Source of the DNA: Chiua virens
Lineage: Eukaryota > Basidiomycota > Agaricomycetes > Boletales > Boletaceae
Length of the DNA: 64,000 nucleotides
Reading direction: 5' to 3'
Assembly (NCBI GenBank): GCA_019787685.1
Contig: JAHNUO010000003.1
Location: forward strand, 1,178,001-1,242,000
Part shown: positions 47,540 through 59,700 of the stretch, one piece after another
How positions within the stretch are numbered: position 1 is the first letter of the stretch
Layout of the letters: the number at the start of each line of letters is the position of its first letter
The notes under the pieces: generated by a model
The model's database searches: none
The model's input: only the letters and a program-made list of their open reading frames with translations
Told to the model about the DNA's origin: nothing
Made by a program: the position numbers and the translations under genes

Positions 47540-48130
47540 TACCAGTAATTACAGTCACAATGCTAATATTAGGATGAACAACTGGTAATACCGCTGAATC
47601 ACAGAATGCAAAAATGGACCTTGATCTGCAGCAACATCAGGCAATCCTTGTCCAATTCATATCAATAATAGACACACCCATAAACGACTGATCCTCTTCA
47701 GGTCTCATATCCAACTACTTGCTTTTCACATTGATCATGTGGGAGTCAGTTGAAGCACTTTGTCAGTATCAAGTCAGTGCCAAGCATCATAACCAGTTGT
47801 GATGGCACACAACACTTCCCTTCTGTGGTTTTCAATGGCATAGCTCTCCAAGATGTATGCCATTTCTGTGTTGAGTTCTTCTGCTTGTGCTGTGGTCGGG
47901 AACACTGACTGATCCAGATGAGGATGGCAGATGTGTCACTGCTGTCACAGCATCATCTGTCAGGGTGAGGTGGAGTGTAGGAGCCTGCAGGAGGGCACAG
48001 CAGAGAGGTAGTGAAGAGGGTGGATCGAAGAGTGGACGCATCGTCATCATTGTTGTGACATGTCACATCATGCCAAACTGTCAGTCTGTCGGCAACAATT
48101 TGAATTATAAGAATGATAGTACACTATGAT
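47540..48130. other. Spacer downstream of the Plavaka-type relic
   Basis: Minus frame 48050-47832 and plus frame 47887-48129 show no known motif. The stretch is CpG-poor. Confidence 0.3.
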
Positions 48131-51100
48131 AGTACCTAAAATCCTGCAGCTCTTTGCAATGCAACAATCCATAGGAACATGTCAGTGTCAATGCCATCAA
48201 CCACTAGATAGTCCCCAGGTTCTTCAAAGTCTGGCACTGCCATTGCTCCCTGGATAATTGATTGGGATGATATGAAGATAGAAGATGCCTGTGTTCTCGC
48301 ATGAATGTGCCAAAAGCCCAAGGTCCTTGGCTTTATGTCTCCAGTGGCCAACTGGCATGTTGTATGGTTGTATGAGCACTAGTGGGTAAGTTTGGTGGCT
48401 CCCCTGGCACATGAATAGAAGTATGAGTTATGCAAAGAAGGGCCCATTTTCTCCATATATCATGATATAGTCTTACATTGCAGCATTGTGGAAGGAAGGA
48501 TTACACTGTAGGTAATCAGTGTGTTGCTTCCAATCTACCAATGATTCGTAGTTGACACACAAAAAGTGGTGCTCAATGATCTATCACAAAAATAAGTTAT
48601 TGTCAGTAAAGTTTGGTAGAGAAATGGGGATGCTACCATATCATTAGCCATTAGTTGAATATGCCTTCTGTCTGGAAGCCAGAATTGGGCAGTAGAACAT
48701 TGAGGAAGTTGTTCAGACTGATGCAGAGGTTTCAGAATGCTGCATCTGACTTGTGCACATCTTCCAGGTCCCGGAATGATATTGCATCTTGCTTCAAACC
48801 GAGTCAGATGTGAGTGTTATAATCTGAAGCAAAGGCACTGGATGCAGTTGACAGCTAAGCAGCTTCCTCCATATCCTGACCTTTGTGTTGAGATGTATGA
48901 TTATCTAATTCAATGCGCATCCCATGTGCAATTACCAATTGGTGGTCAACCTGAAGGATCTGATTAAAGTAACAATCAAATTACATTTCATTAGTTCAGT
49001 GTGACTGATGACAAACCTGTTCAGCAACATTCTTAAAGTTTGTATGGTCTCAATAGATGTTTTTGAGAGGCTGGTGCATGCTCTCATTTGGCTTTGTGTT
49101 ATAGTTTCATGTAGCACCTTTGAGCACAATATCATCCAACACATGATTGTTCATGTGCATTTTTAGGAAGTTCCAATTCTTTCCAGTTGGCTAAGGTTTG
49201 GTGTTGGCAGGATCTGAATCATTATTGTCTGGGTCAGCAGACGTGTTGTTTGATGATGTGGCCAACTCAGATTCAGAGCTATCTGACTCAGGGCCAGCAG
49301 CACTTGTCATACTGATATATTTCTGAAGTGGATTTGACCCAGGCTGTAATGATGTACATATAATCTTAATTGATAACTTACCTTCATCTGTTCCAAGAAC
49401 ACTTTCAGTCTGTCCCAACCAGCAACAAGAGTTTCTTCAGTATGGACTTGCAAAGCTGTATAGCCATTGAGATCAATAAATGCTCAAATGGATTTTAACA
49501 GCTGGTAAGCAACAGGATGGTGTTGCTCATGACGAAGAGGATGTGCAGCAAAGAGTAAAAGCTATGATTCATTGTAAATTTAAATGTGATGTCATATAAA
49601 TAAATTTGAAGTTGATATACTTTTGATATGTCTTTGTGTTTTGATCCATCAATGAATGAAATGTCCATGACCTGTGAAAAATGTTCAAGTGTTCACCACT
49701 GAGTGAACACATTGAAACTAAGGAAGTATCTTCAGTAATACCTCAATGAATAACTGATACTACACAACTTATCATCAATTGTTGCTAGTGCATTGCAACC
49801 CATGTCATTGATTATTAATCCAAACTGTTTCCACAAGTGATCCCACCACAAGCCTCCATGTGCATGCAAGCAGTCCCATGAGAGTACACTATGAGGGTCA
49901 GAGCCTGGCATCTTCCAACATACATTCTAAACAATTAGTGTCATATATGAAACATGCATGTTTAATGAAGTATATTCTTTCAGACATGTTTCCTTTGCAG
50001 CTGTGGTTTCCTCTGCTCTTGCTGTTTCAACGACAGATCTTGACTGTGTACTGTTGCAGGATGGATAAAAACCAAGATTCGCTAGATGGTCCTTTGGAAC
50101 AAGGCAAACTGGGCATGGAAATTTGCTTTGCAAGCCACTGATGAGGGCCATAACACACCTAGAAGACATGGAGGGTATGGGCATAGAAACCAACATGTGA
50201 AATAAACATACTGTTCCTCATAATCACCGGATAAGATCAGAATGATGGGAAACAGGAGCTGGAGGACATCATCTAAGCCTTTGAACCAAAAACCAGTTTT
50301 TGAGTAAACAATCAGCAATTCCAAGAATAACAGGAACGCAGAATGCTAGACCACATTCTTGAAATTAACAACCCCAGGTTTATGTTTGTCTTTTTGTGTC
50401 TCCTTCATTTGTCAGATGAGTCAGTGCCAACTATCACATGAGACCACAGAGAAACAAATGATAGGGAGCCACCTAACAATATGACTGCCACCAAGCCCAT
50501 TGCCATTTCGAATGTTCACCAGTAAATTTGTATGTCGCGCAACAACTGGGCATGCTTTCACCATGCCAAACATCAATAGCTTGGTCTTGTCTGAATATAG
50601 AATGAACGCAAGAGGCTTTCCCTAAGGATCAGGGAAATTAGACTACAAATGGAGGCTATCAACTTGACTTGAAATCAAGATACAACAAAATACAGGTTCT
50701 TACTTGGGCATTCCAGAATGTGTTAGCTGTTCATGATTCATCAATAAATCATATAAATGTGCTACCATCATATTTGTAGAGCCACTCTGCGTCAAAGACA
50801 GTGTGTGGTCCGATGTGTGGATGGCTCAGCAGGTCAATCACCCAGTCCCATAGCAGATGAGAGTATACATTGAATTGATGTGTATCCTTGAGGTATGGTA
50901 CAGATATCATGGTACATTCAAACTACACCATATATGAGTTACTCAACATGTGTATAGTTAACAGCTTACAGGCGTAAAACAATGAGAAGCACCACTCCAT
51001 ATCTCATTGATTTCCTTGTGACTAGTAAGTGAGAAAGATTCCTTTCCACCAACAGCACAGTGTATGAGACTAATGAGCCAGTTGGTCTCATTCTTGTTCA

Positions 51101-52159
51101 ATGCAGCATGCAGCATCAGCTCTGCAATCTTGAAATCGAGACAAGAGTGAAATGGTTCCCATGGTTGTTTGTGACATGGAGTGACAGACTTAGAAGCCTG
51201 GTTTTTCTGATATTCCAAGAACTGATGGACTTCTTGAGCATAACCACTATGAGGGTGATACTCCACTTTGATGTCGCCCTTCTCGTTATCCTGTGCAGCC
51301 TCCTCGTCTAAGAGAACATCAAAATCAGAATGTATCAGGTATTAATTTACCTACAAGCTAGATCAACGCCCAGAGTGTCGTCCTTGAAATTGTAATCATG
51401 TCCATGTACAGCTGAGCTGAAAGGGGATCAACAAGTCAAATTCATCAATGTACTGGTAACTAGCACAACATACAAGTCTACTGAGACTATGAAGGACCTG
51501 CAATGTTATTGGATTGATTGGCCAGATCACTATTGCTCAGTCCACACTGCACTGCACAAACATCAACATTAGCAAGCACAAGACTATTGCACTCAAGTTT
51601 CCGAGCCTTTCATATTTCCTTTGCCAGCCACCTGTCCTCTTGTTGCTTCTGCAATGCCTTTGCACATGCATGCACATGTGTTGTAAGCCCTCACTGGCTG
51701 AATGCCTCATTACAGTTGGGGCAATGAGCCTTCTTGTTGTCCACCTTCAGCATTTGACTTAAATACAATGTATAGATATGTTAGATATGTTTAGGAAATA
51801 TACAGATATGATTGGGAAATGAACACACACTGCGATCAGTTGCAATGAGGTTGAAAGTCTGCCACCCCAATGCAATTATGATTGCAATGGGAAGGCAATC
51901 AACATTATCATGTGATTGCCATCGCTGCTTATTGCAATGGCCCAAACAAATTTCTGACAAATGCAGCATGAAATGGTGTGTGCAGCTGCATTGTATATCT
52001 TATATGGATTAGCCTGCTGTGACTTCCTGTAAAAGTGAATTGTTTTGCTCCACTAATTTAAATTCAAGCTACATGTAATACTCACCTAGTAGCCTTTTCC
52101 CCCCTCATGACAGTGGGCTGATTCTTACCCATGTTGTCACTGGAGACTTGGGCTGGCAT
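48131..52159 (-). pseudogene. Plavaka-type (CACTA-like) transposase relic
   Basis: A basidiomycete DNA-transposon gene with many exons and stops. An ATG at 52159 begins MPAQVSSDNM. Near 51726-51655 a zinc finger reads CPNCNEAFSQ, stop, GLTTHVHAC. At 51266-50958 is YHPHSGYAQEVHQFLEYQKN, then PFHSCLDFKIAELMLHAALN. At 50196-49927 is SKFPCPVCLVPKDHLANLGF. Then near 49920 comes PGSDPHSVLSWDCLHAHGGL, followed by WWDHLWKQFGLIINDMG. The final match, near 48240-48170, is GDYLVVDGIDTDMFLW. This block order is typical of Plavaka elements. No terminal CACTA repeat or duplication was pinned down. Confidence 0.65.
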
Positions 52160-52325
52160 GATGGTGGTTAAGAGGTAAGATTCTGGAGATACTAAGATGT
52201 GACTCATTGGACTCATTGACCCATGTCTTGTGACTTGGGCTCAAATGCCACAAGAATGGTCCTAGTCCAATGCTGCAAACCACATGATCACATCAGTTGT
52301 GATCAATATCATCAGGCCTGATAAT

Positions 52326-52565
52326 CATTGAAGATAATAAATCCCAGCTATAGTGCAATACTCAGGGGGATTGAAAGAATGAAAAGAGGGTGAAGGAAAT
52401 GTGATTCTGTTCAACCCAGGGACAATGCTGAGTTGGTGAACAACAAGAAATATATTTTTAGTGGTCCAAGATGAATCCAGGGTCAATCTGAATTAAAATG
52501 GATGGAAAAGCAGACACAGCAGTTCAAATCTGGATCAAGAAAACATGAGGAGAATGAGAGAAAAT
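52326..52565 (-). repeat. Dispersed repeat, copy 2 (possible LTR)
   Basis: Same sequence as 33216-33440. Continues to about 52660, where the minus strand has CTATAAAACTCACTG. It may be an LTR of an unidentified element. Confidence 0.55.
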
Positions 52566-52847
52566 GAATGTTGACTGAAAACGATGTGAGACAGATGTGC
52601 ATGGGCAAAAGCTACTGTATTTTGTCAATACAGTGAGTTTTATAGTCCTGGGAAATACCCTCAGACTCATCCTAAGTAAGGATAATAATAAAAAGAAGGT
52701 TTCTATATGGTATAGAGTTTGAGGGGCACCTGAACGTCCCTGCAAGGGCTGCATGACATGGTCTAGCCAATGCTGAGTATGAAGAAGGAGCAATAAAAAT
52801 AAAATAAAAAAGTCTGAGCTAAGATGAGTGCAGGTACAGCAATCTAG

Positions 52848-53607
52848 ATGTTACGATTCATCTTTTTCTTTGCTTTTCTTTGCTACTTTCACTATGCTCA
52901 GTACTACAGGTACCTCCTATGTTCAATCCACAAGGCTTACCCTCGCTTTGGATTACTCAGCAAGGGCTTAACCCTTTGCCCCGCTTTTCCCCTTCTTCTT
53001 CCGTTGATCTGATTACGCGACTCCAGCTCAACCCATTGTTCCGTCATCACTTCTTTCCTTCTACTTCCTGATCCGGTAGGGATCGCTTTTACTTCTGCTG
53101 TCATTTGGACAGCTTCCGTGTTTTACCTTTTACACTTTTGTCCATCCGGTGCTTCCGCCCCGTACGACTCCGTTTGGCCCTTTGACTGTTCCGCTCTTCC
53201 TGGCCACCCTTTTGGACTGTTGGTCCGTGCACGACTTTCGTAGTATAAATACCACGCAGTGATACTCCTGTACCTTAGTCTTGATCTACGCAATCTAGCT
53301 AGTATCACTGCTCCTCTTTGGGCTTAACCTAAGCCATCCCTCGTCGCTGCGACCAACATCCAGCATCTCGGTCCACCCTGATCGCAAGGGGCAGTCTCGG
53401 TCCTTCAGGTATAGATTCCCAACAGGACGCTCTTAGGCAACGTCCTAAGTTCTAACTCGTCTCACTGGTAGCAATCCGCTGACCAGTAACCCTCCTTGAA
53501 CTCTACAGCGTGCCATGTATCAAGTGGTGGTTGTTTGAGTTATCACAGCCGCTTGGTACTTAGCGCTTTTGCATCTACGCTAGGCCCTACCCGGGACTAT
53601 CGTAACA
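52848..53607 (+). repeat. 5' LTR of Gypsy family A copy 1
   Basis: 760 bp from TGTTACGATTC to CTATCGTAACA. It carries TATAAATA (53244-53251) and, 32 nt after its start, TAGTCTTGATCT (53276-53287). The left flank is CTAGA. The partner LTR lies beyond the window. It is the best-preserved family-A LTR here and the reference for those at 673, 16016 and 18128. Confidence 0.9.
53244..53251 (+). promoter_or_regulatory. TATA box, family A LTR
   Basis: TATAAATA, conserved in the LTR at 969-976. The predicted RNA start is about 32 nt downstream. Confidence 0.7.
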
Positions 53608-53609
53608 TA

Positions 53610-53621
53610 AGATCAAGACTA
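53610..53621 (+). other. Self-complementary primer-binding site, family A
   Basis: AGATCAAGACTA starts 2 nt (TA) after the LTR. It is the exact complement of TAGTCTTGATCT at 53276-53287, the predicted mRNA 5' end. This is the Tf1-type self-priming arrangement. Confidence 0.8.
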
Positions 53622-54942
53622 GCTTCCCCAGCCTGCCACCGCGCAGTAGCTGCCCACCATTGCCGGACGACCCCCCACTCGTCCTCTCCTCAACCCCAGT
53701 TGGAGTCTTCGGACGTCTAACGCCCTGTTGTCCGATCTATCCGATGACAACCCTGAACCCACCTCACCTTCTTCTGAACTCCAGGAGAACGACTTCGACA
53801 TCAACGTCAAACACTCTGACTCTGAAGATGAAACCTAGCAACTGGCTGAACGTCTTACCACTTCACTCGACATACCGAGTCTTGCTTCCTTCGCGTCCCC
53901 AATGACCCCATGAAGGACCAACCCTGGACCCTCCTCACTCCAGAACCTGAACCCCTCTGTGGTTCTCCCTTCGGTACCAACCCTGAACCCTACGCCTACC
54001 ACCTCATCTAGCAACATGTCTAGCAAGGCAGTCGAGCTTCGCCTCGGAAAACCCTCTACCTTCGACGGGTCCTACGACCGCGCCATACCCTGGCTCAATG
54101 ACGTAGCAACATACCTCTTCGTCAACGACCCCATCTATGACATGGATAACAAGCGTGTCGCCTTTGCCCTTTCATTTATGACGGAAGGATCCACTAAGAC
54201 TTGGGCCGATACATTCCACGCCAAGGCTATTCCCCTCCGCTCCTTCGGGAGCTGGACCGACTGGCAGACGGAGTTCTGAAAGGACTTCGAACACCATGAC
54301 ACTAAGGGCGACGCAATCGCCTGGCTCTCCACCACTCGGGTAACCCGCAACGAGGATGTCCCCTCTTACATCTCCTTGTTCCGCAACAAGGTTACCACTG
54401 CCACCCTCACCGGATCGGATTCAGTTCTGATCAACTTCTTTGCTGCCGGCCTTCCCCCTTCGCTTATGCGCAGGATCCAGGGAATGGACACCGTACCCAC
54501 TACCATCGACAAGTGGTACACTCAGGCCATCCACTTCAAAACACAGTGGGAGCACACAGACGAGATCGCTCGTCGCAACAAGAAGCCCGCTGCCGCTGTC
54601 GTTTTCCATGACTCCCCCACTCCATCCTGCAAAAAGGAACGAGACCCCAACGCTATGGACGTGGACTCTATCTGCGTCACCAAGATGACCGATGCTGAGC
54701 GCAAGCGATGCATCGACAAGAACCTCTGTTTCTGGTGCCGCCAACCCAGCCATCACACCTCCTCTTGCCTGGTCTTTACAACCGACTCCGCTCGTTCCGC
54801 TCCTGCGCCTAACAAGGTCCGGAAAGCCGAACCCAAGCCCAAACCTGTCCCTGCTCTGCAGGAGATAGAGGACGATGATGACGACTCTATGAGTGTCAAC
54901 AAAGTCAACTCGAACGCCCCTGAACCCATCACAGGTTTTTAA
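53622..54942 (+). pseudogene. Gypsy family A copy 1: Gag
   Basis: Follows the primer-binding site. The N-terminal part is in broken frame (53660-53905). The core starts MSSKAVELRLGKPSTFDGSY (54016) and contains FALSFMTEGSTKTWADTFHA and SFGSWTDWQTEF before a stop at 54277. The next frame, 54376-54942, has TGSDSVLINFFAAGLPPSLM, KWYTQAIHFKTQWEHTDE and the knuckle C-F-W-C-R-Q-P-S-H-H-T-S-S-C (C-x2-C-x4-H-x4-C). A few stops, several explained by single C-to-T changes, inactivate an otherwise recent, CpG-rich copy. It would form the particle and bind RNA. Confidence 0.85.
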
Positions 54943-55019
54943 GGCGGAAGACTGATTCAACGCTGGTATCTTCCCATTCTCGTACCCATGTACTAGTAGC
55001 TGAGTTAGCATGTCAATCT

Positions 55020-56346
55020 ATGCAGATCCCGTTTAGACTGAATGCTACTACTACCTCGAAAGACGTCGACACCCGTGCTCTCATCGACTCCAGAGCCGGG
55101 ATAAACTGTATCGACTGGCACTTCGTCCAGAAGAACAAGTTTCCTAAGGAGCACCTTCCGAAACCAATCCTGGTTCGGAATGTGGACTCCACCTCGAACA
55201 AGAACGGTAACATCAAGTTCACCACCACCCTCCGGATTGCTCTTGGTGGAGTACTCCAACGTGTAAAATTCCACATCATCCACTGTGGTTCTGAGAACGT
55301 TATCCTAGGCCTCCCTTGGCTCAAGGTGACCAACCCTACCATCAATTGGGTCGCCAAAACCATCACCATCACCGCTCCCGAACCCGACTTCCCCCCTATC
55401 ACCCACAATGAACCTCACCACTCCACCAAGCTCGCTCACCCGCCGCCAGTCATCCTGACCCGCCACATCGATGTCGATCCCATCTGGGACGGCAAAATCT
55501 TTGACTACCTCGGCACCAAAACTGGGCATTGTTTCACGACCCAATTTGTGCAACACTCAGTGAACTGCGTCATGCGCACGGGTCAATGCTTCGTTTGGAC
55601 CACTCTACCAGAGAAGCTCACCAATGCTACTGCCCTTGTGGCCGCGGCTACCAAAGCCAAGGTTACCCTCCCTTCGGAATACTCAGAATTCGAATCCGTG
55701 TTTGCGAAGGAACCCTCCATGCAGATGCCCCCCTCCAGGTCCTGTGATCATGAGATCCACCTAAAGGACCTTCCAACCCAAAGTTGGAAAGGTCTACCCC
55801 TTGTCTCCTGACGAGCACAAGGCCACCGACGACTTTATCGACAAACACCTTGCCTCCGGCAAGATCCACCCTTCGAACTCCCCTCAGGCCTCCCCCTTCT
55901 TCTTCGTCAAGAAAAAGGATGGCAAACTCCGCCCCTGCCAGGACTACCGATACATCAACAAACACACTGTTCGTGACGCCTACCCCCTTCCCCTCATCTC
56001 CGACCTTGTCGATAAGCTGAAGGACGCTAAGCTTTTCACCAAGTTTGACGTCTGATGGGGCTACAACAACATCCGCATCAAGGATGGACACCAATGGAAA
56101 GCCGCATTCATCACGCATCATGCCCTCTTCAAACCTATGGTCATGTTCTTCGGACTGACAAACTCCCCCGCCACATTCCAATGTTTCATGAACGAGTCCT
56201 TCCGTGACATGATTGCCGAAGGATGGCTCGTCATCTACATGGACGACCTTCTCATCTTCTCCGAAGATGACGCCACACATACCAAACGCACCAAACGCAT
56301 TCTCACCTGCATGAAGGAACTAGACCTTCACCTCAAGCTCGAGAAC
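55020..56346 (+). pseudogene. Gypsy family A copy 1: protease and RT, first part
   Basis: The frame starts MQIPFRLNATTTSKDVDTRA. The protease site reads LIDSRAGINCIDW, with Arg for the usual Gly of D-S-G. A single-base frameshift near 55770 leads to a frame from 55801 with [40 protein letters not shown] and LFTKFDV, then a TGA (56053-56055) where CGA (Arg) is expected. RT continues with VMFFGLTNSPATFQCFMNES and VIYMDDLLIFSEDD (intact YMDD, about 56236-56277) until the family-C insertion at 56347. The sequence resumes at 63252. Confidence 0.9.
56342..56346. repeat. Target-site duplication AGAAC (left)
   Basis: AGAAC directly precedes TG of the left LTR and recurs at 63247-63251. Removing one copy and the element rejoins the family-A RT coding sequence. 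Confidence 0.95.
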
Positions 56347-56777
56347 TGAAACAACCTAGAACAACCTAGACTGTTAAAGTTGTAGTGGTGTAGTGAAGAG
56401 GGGGTTCAGTCCAGTGAAGAGGCGAAAACTCCAAGAGAACTTTGTTAGAGCTCTCTGGCTGTCATTCATGGGGTTTATATACTACATGGATGTCGGAGTT
56501 CTAAACTGAGTATGAACTACGTAGATAAGCATAATGTATCCTATTGGATGATAAGGTGTGAATAGATATGAGTCATAGATAAGAACATAGCCTTGCACTG
56601 CCGAGTATGAGTCAGTGATAAGGGAAATGAAAGATAAGGGACATGTGTTGATGGATGCTGTGTTATTGTGGGAGCCAATCGGATATGGTCCTTTGGACAG
56701 CCTTGACATGAGGCGTATATCTTTAGAATAGATTGAATGTAGGAGTTGAGAAGTGAGGAAAAGTTGATATCGTAACA
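56347..56777 (-). repeat. 3' LTR of intact element
   Basis: 431 bp, TG...CA ends. Base-identical to 62816-63246 as far as can be read. It contains the last about 54 nt of the pol ORF. Confidence 0.95.
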
Positions 56778-59700
56778 CTATCCCCCTTCTGTTGATCAGG
56801 CTCCGAATGATCTATTTCATAATTGAGACGATGGAGACTATCCTCATCTTCGTGTGAAGTTTTATCGTCATAGGTTCGGAACATAGAGTTGAATTTGATT
56901 TGTGTGACTTTTAATTTTCTTGGGGCATCTGGATGTGCTTCGTGAAAATCGGATATGAGATCCGGCGCATTCTTCAGATTCTTTAGTGGTTCCCAAGTTC
57001 TTTCGTCATCATCATAACCTTTCCAGTGTATGAGATATTCTAAGCGTTTCCCCTTCATTCGGGAATCGACAATATAATCTGCTTCGAATTCTTCTTCTCG
57101 GTCATCTCCGATTACGACAGGTCGTGGTTTATAAACCGGCTGTTCTGGAAGGTGTTCCTTATAAGGTGTAACCTGAGAAATGTTTACAACTGGGTGTATT
57201 CTCATAGTTCGTGGGAGTCGAAGCTTTATAGCATTCGGTCCATGCGTAGATATTATGTCATAGGGGCCAATCCATTTATCCGTGAATTTAGGGTGTTGCT
57301 TTATTTTTAGGTTTGTGGTAGAGAGCCAGACCTTGTCGCCAACCGAGTAGGAGGGGGGTACTGATCTCGATTTATCTGCAACGTTTTTCATATGTTCCGC
57401 GGCTTTATCTATATTAGATTTTGTTTGCTCTAGGACTTCGGAGAAATCCGTAATAAAGTTCTGAGCAGCTGGGTTTTTCATGGATTGTGGCATAATTCCC
57501 ATTCTAGGGACGTAGGAACGTGTGATTTCGAATGGTGAGAATTTAGTGGCAGTGTGTTTCTTGCTGTTATATGAGAATTGTGCGAGAGGAAGCCAATCGG
57601 CCCATGTGTTATCTTTCTCAGCACAGAACATGCGAAGATATTGTTGCACTTCTCGATTCATTCGTTCCGATTGTCCATCCGTTTGTGGGTGATGTGCGGT
57701 GCTTAATTTGGGTGTTATTTTTAACCCTGAGCATATATCTTTCATAAGTTGGGAAGCGAACTGTGGTCCTCTATCTGATATGATGGTTTTGGGGAGGCCA
57801 TGATGTTTCCATATGTGTGAGAGATATAATTTAGCGAGATCCATAGATGTACACGTTTTGTGGCAGGGAATGAATTCGACTTCTTTTGAGAAGCGATCCA
57901 CAACGGTGAGAATGGAATCATAAGAGTGTGAAAGTGGGAGATCTGTGATGAAATCTGCTGAGATATCTTCCCATGGTAGTGATGGTGTTTCTAGGGGTTG
58001 CAGGAGTCCTGCTGTTTTCTGATTGGAACCCTTGAAACGAGCGCATCTTTCACAGTGTGAGACATAATTTTTGACTTCTTCGTTCATGCGAGGCCAAACG
58101 TAGGTTCGAGATAGAAGTTCTAAAGTTTTGTCATAACCGGGATGTCCTGCTTCCGGTGTGTCATGAAACATTGTGATCGATTTAGTGCATAATGCATCGG
58201 GAATGAAGATTCTATCCCCCTTTCTAAGGAAGGCGTCCTCGACTTTATATCCGATAGAGAGTAGGTGTTTCATGGCATTAGGTGATAGTTTCATAGTTTT
58301 ATGTTGTACGTCAGATAGAAATTGATCACCGTTGTATAGGAGAGTGACGGCTGATCTGATCTTAGATGGATCCATGAGAAGGATTCCTTTGTTATCATCT
58401 TCGATTCCGATCATGTGATCTTCTCTTCTGCTTAGAGCATCTGCTTTTCCCATGGTGACTCCAGCCTTGTGGTGCCAAGTGAAGTTAAAGCGTGAGAGAT
58501 ATTGCGCCCATCTCGCTTGTCTTCGGTTAAGATCTTGGAGTGTCATAAACCACGTAAGGTTTTGGTGGTCATTCCATATTTCAAATTCATGTTTTGCACC
58601 CTCAAGATAGTGGCGCCATAGTTCTAGAGAGCGGATGACCGAAAGCATTTCTTTATCGGCTATAGGGTAGTTCCGTTCTTCTGGTGTCATAGAGTGGCTG
58701 TTGTAAGCGACAGGGTGCCAAAGTCCTTCTTTTTCTAGGGATAGAACTGCTCCTGTAGCGAAATCCGATGAATCGCATTCTAAGCGATATTTGGCATTCT
58801 GATCCGGATAAGCTAGGATAGGGGCTGTCGTAAAAGCCTTTTTAAGCATAGTGAACGCTTCGTCACAAGCGAAGGTCCATTCAAATTTCTGATCTTTCTT
58901 AGTGAGGTCATGTAAAGGTCGTGCTATTTTTCCATAGTCTTTAATGAATCTGCGATAGAAGTTGGCAAGTCCGAGGAAACTTCTGATGTGTTTGACTGAG
59001 GTGGGAGTAGGCCATTCAGCGACTGCTTTGGTCTTTTCGTTATCCATTTTTATTCCGTCAGTTCCCACGATCATTCCGAGGAAGTCCACTTCTTTTACGC
59101 GGAAGAAGCATTTTTCTGGTTTTACGTAGAGATCGTTATCTTCGAGGCGTTTAAGCACTTCGAGTACGATTTTGTCATGAGTTTCATAATCATCGGTGTT
59201 CGTAAAGATCATAAGGTCATCGATATAGACGACGACGACGCCATTCATGTCGGCAAAGATTTCGTTCATCATGGTTTGAAACGTTGCTGGTGAGTTACAT
59301 AATCCGAAGTACATGACGATGGGTTCGAAAGACCCGCGGTGACAGACAAATGCTGCCTTCCATTCGTCGCCTTCTTTGATGCGTACGTTATTGTATCCCC
59401 ATCGGAGATCCATTTTTGTAAATAGCTTAGCATCTTTTAATTTATCCACAAGTTGCGATATGAGCGGTAAGGGATAGTTATTTTTACTTGTATGTTCGTT
59501 TAGGTATCGGTAATCTTGGACCATACGCTTCTTTCCATCTTTCTTTGGGATGAAGAAGACCGGAGATGTCTGTTCGGACTTAGAGGGTCTGATGTAACCT
59601 TTCTTTAATTGGTCATCAATAAATGCGGAGACCTCCTCTTGTTCTGTGACGGAGAGGGGTATTAAGCGACCCTTCTTTGGAACGAATGACTCTTTTAGGT

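Noticed and set aside
56482..56778. 98-codon minus-strand frame, repeated identically at 62951-63247
   Set aside because: It lies in both LTRs, so it is duplicated by LTR identity, and its TATG start region overlaps U3. No protein features were seen.
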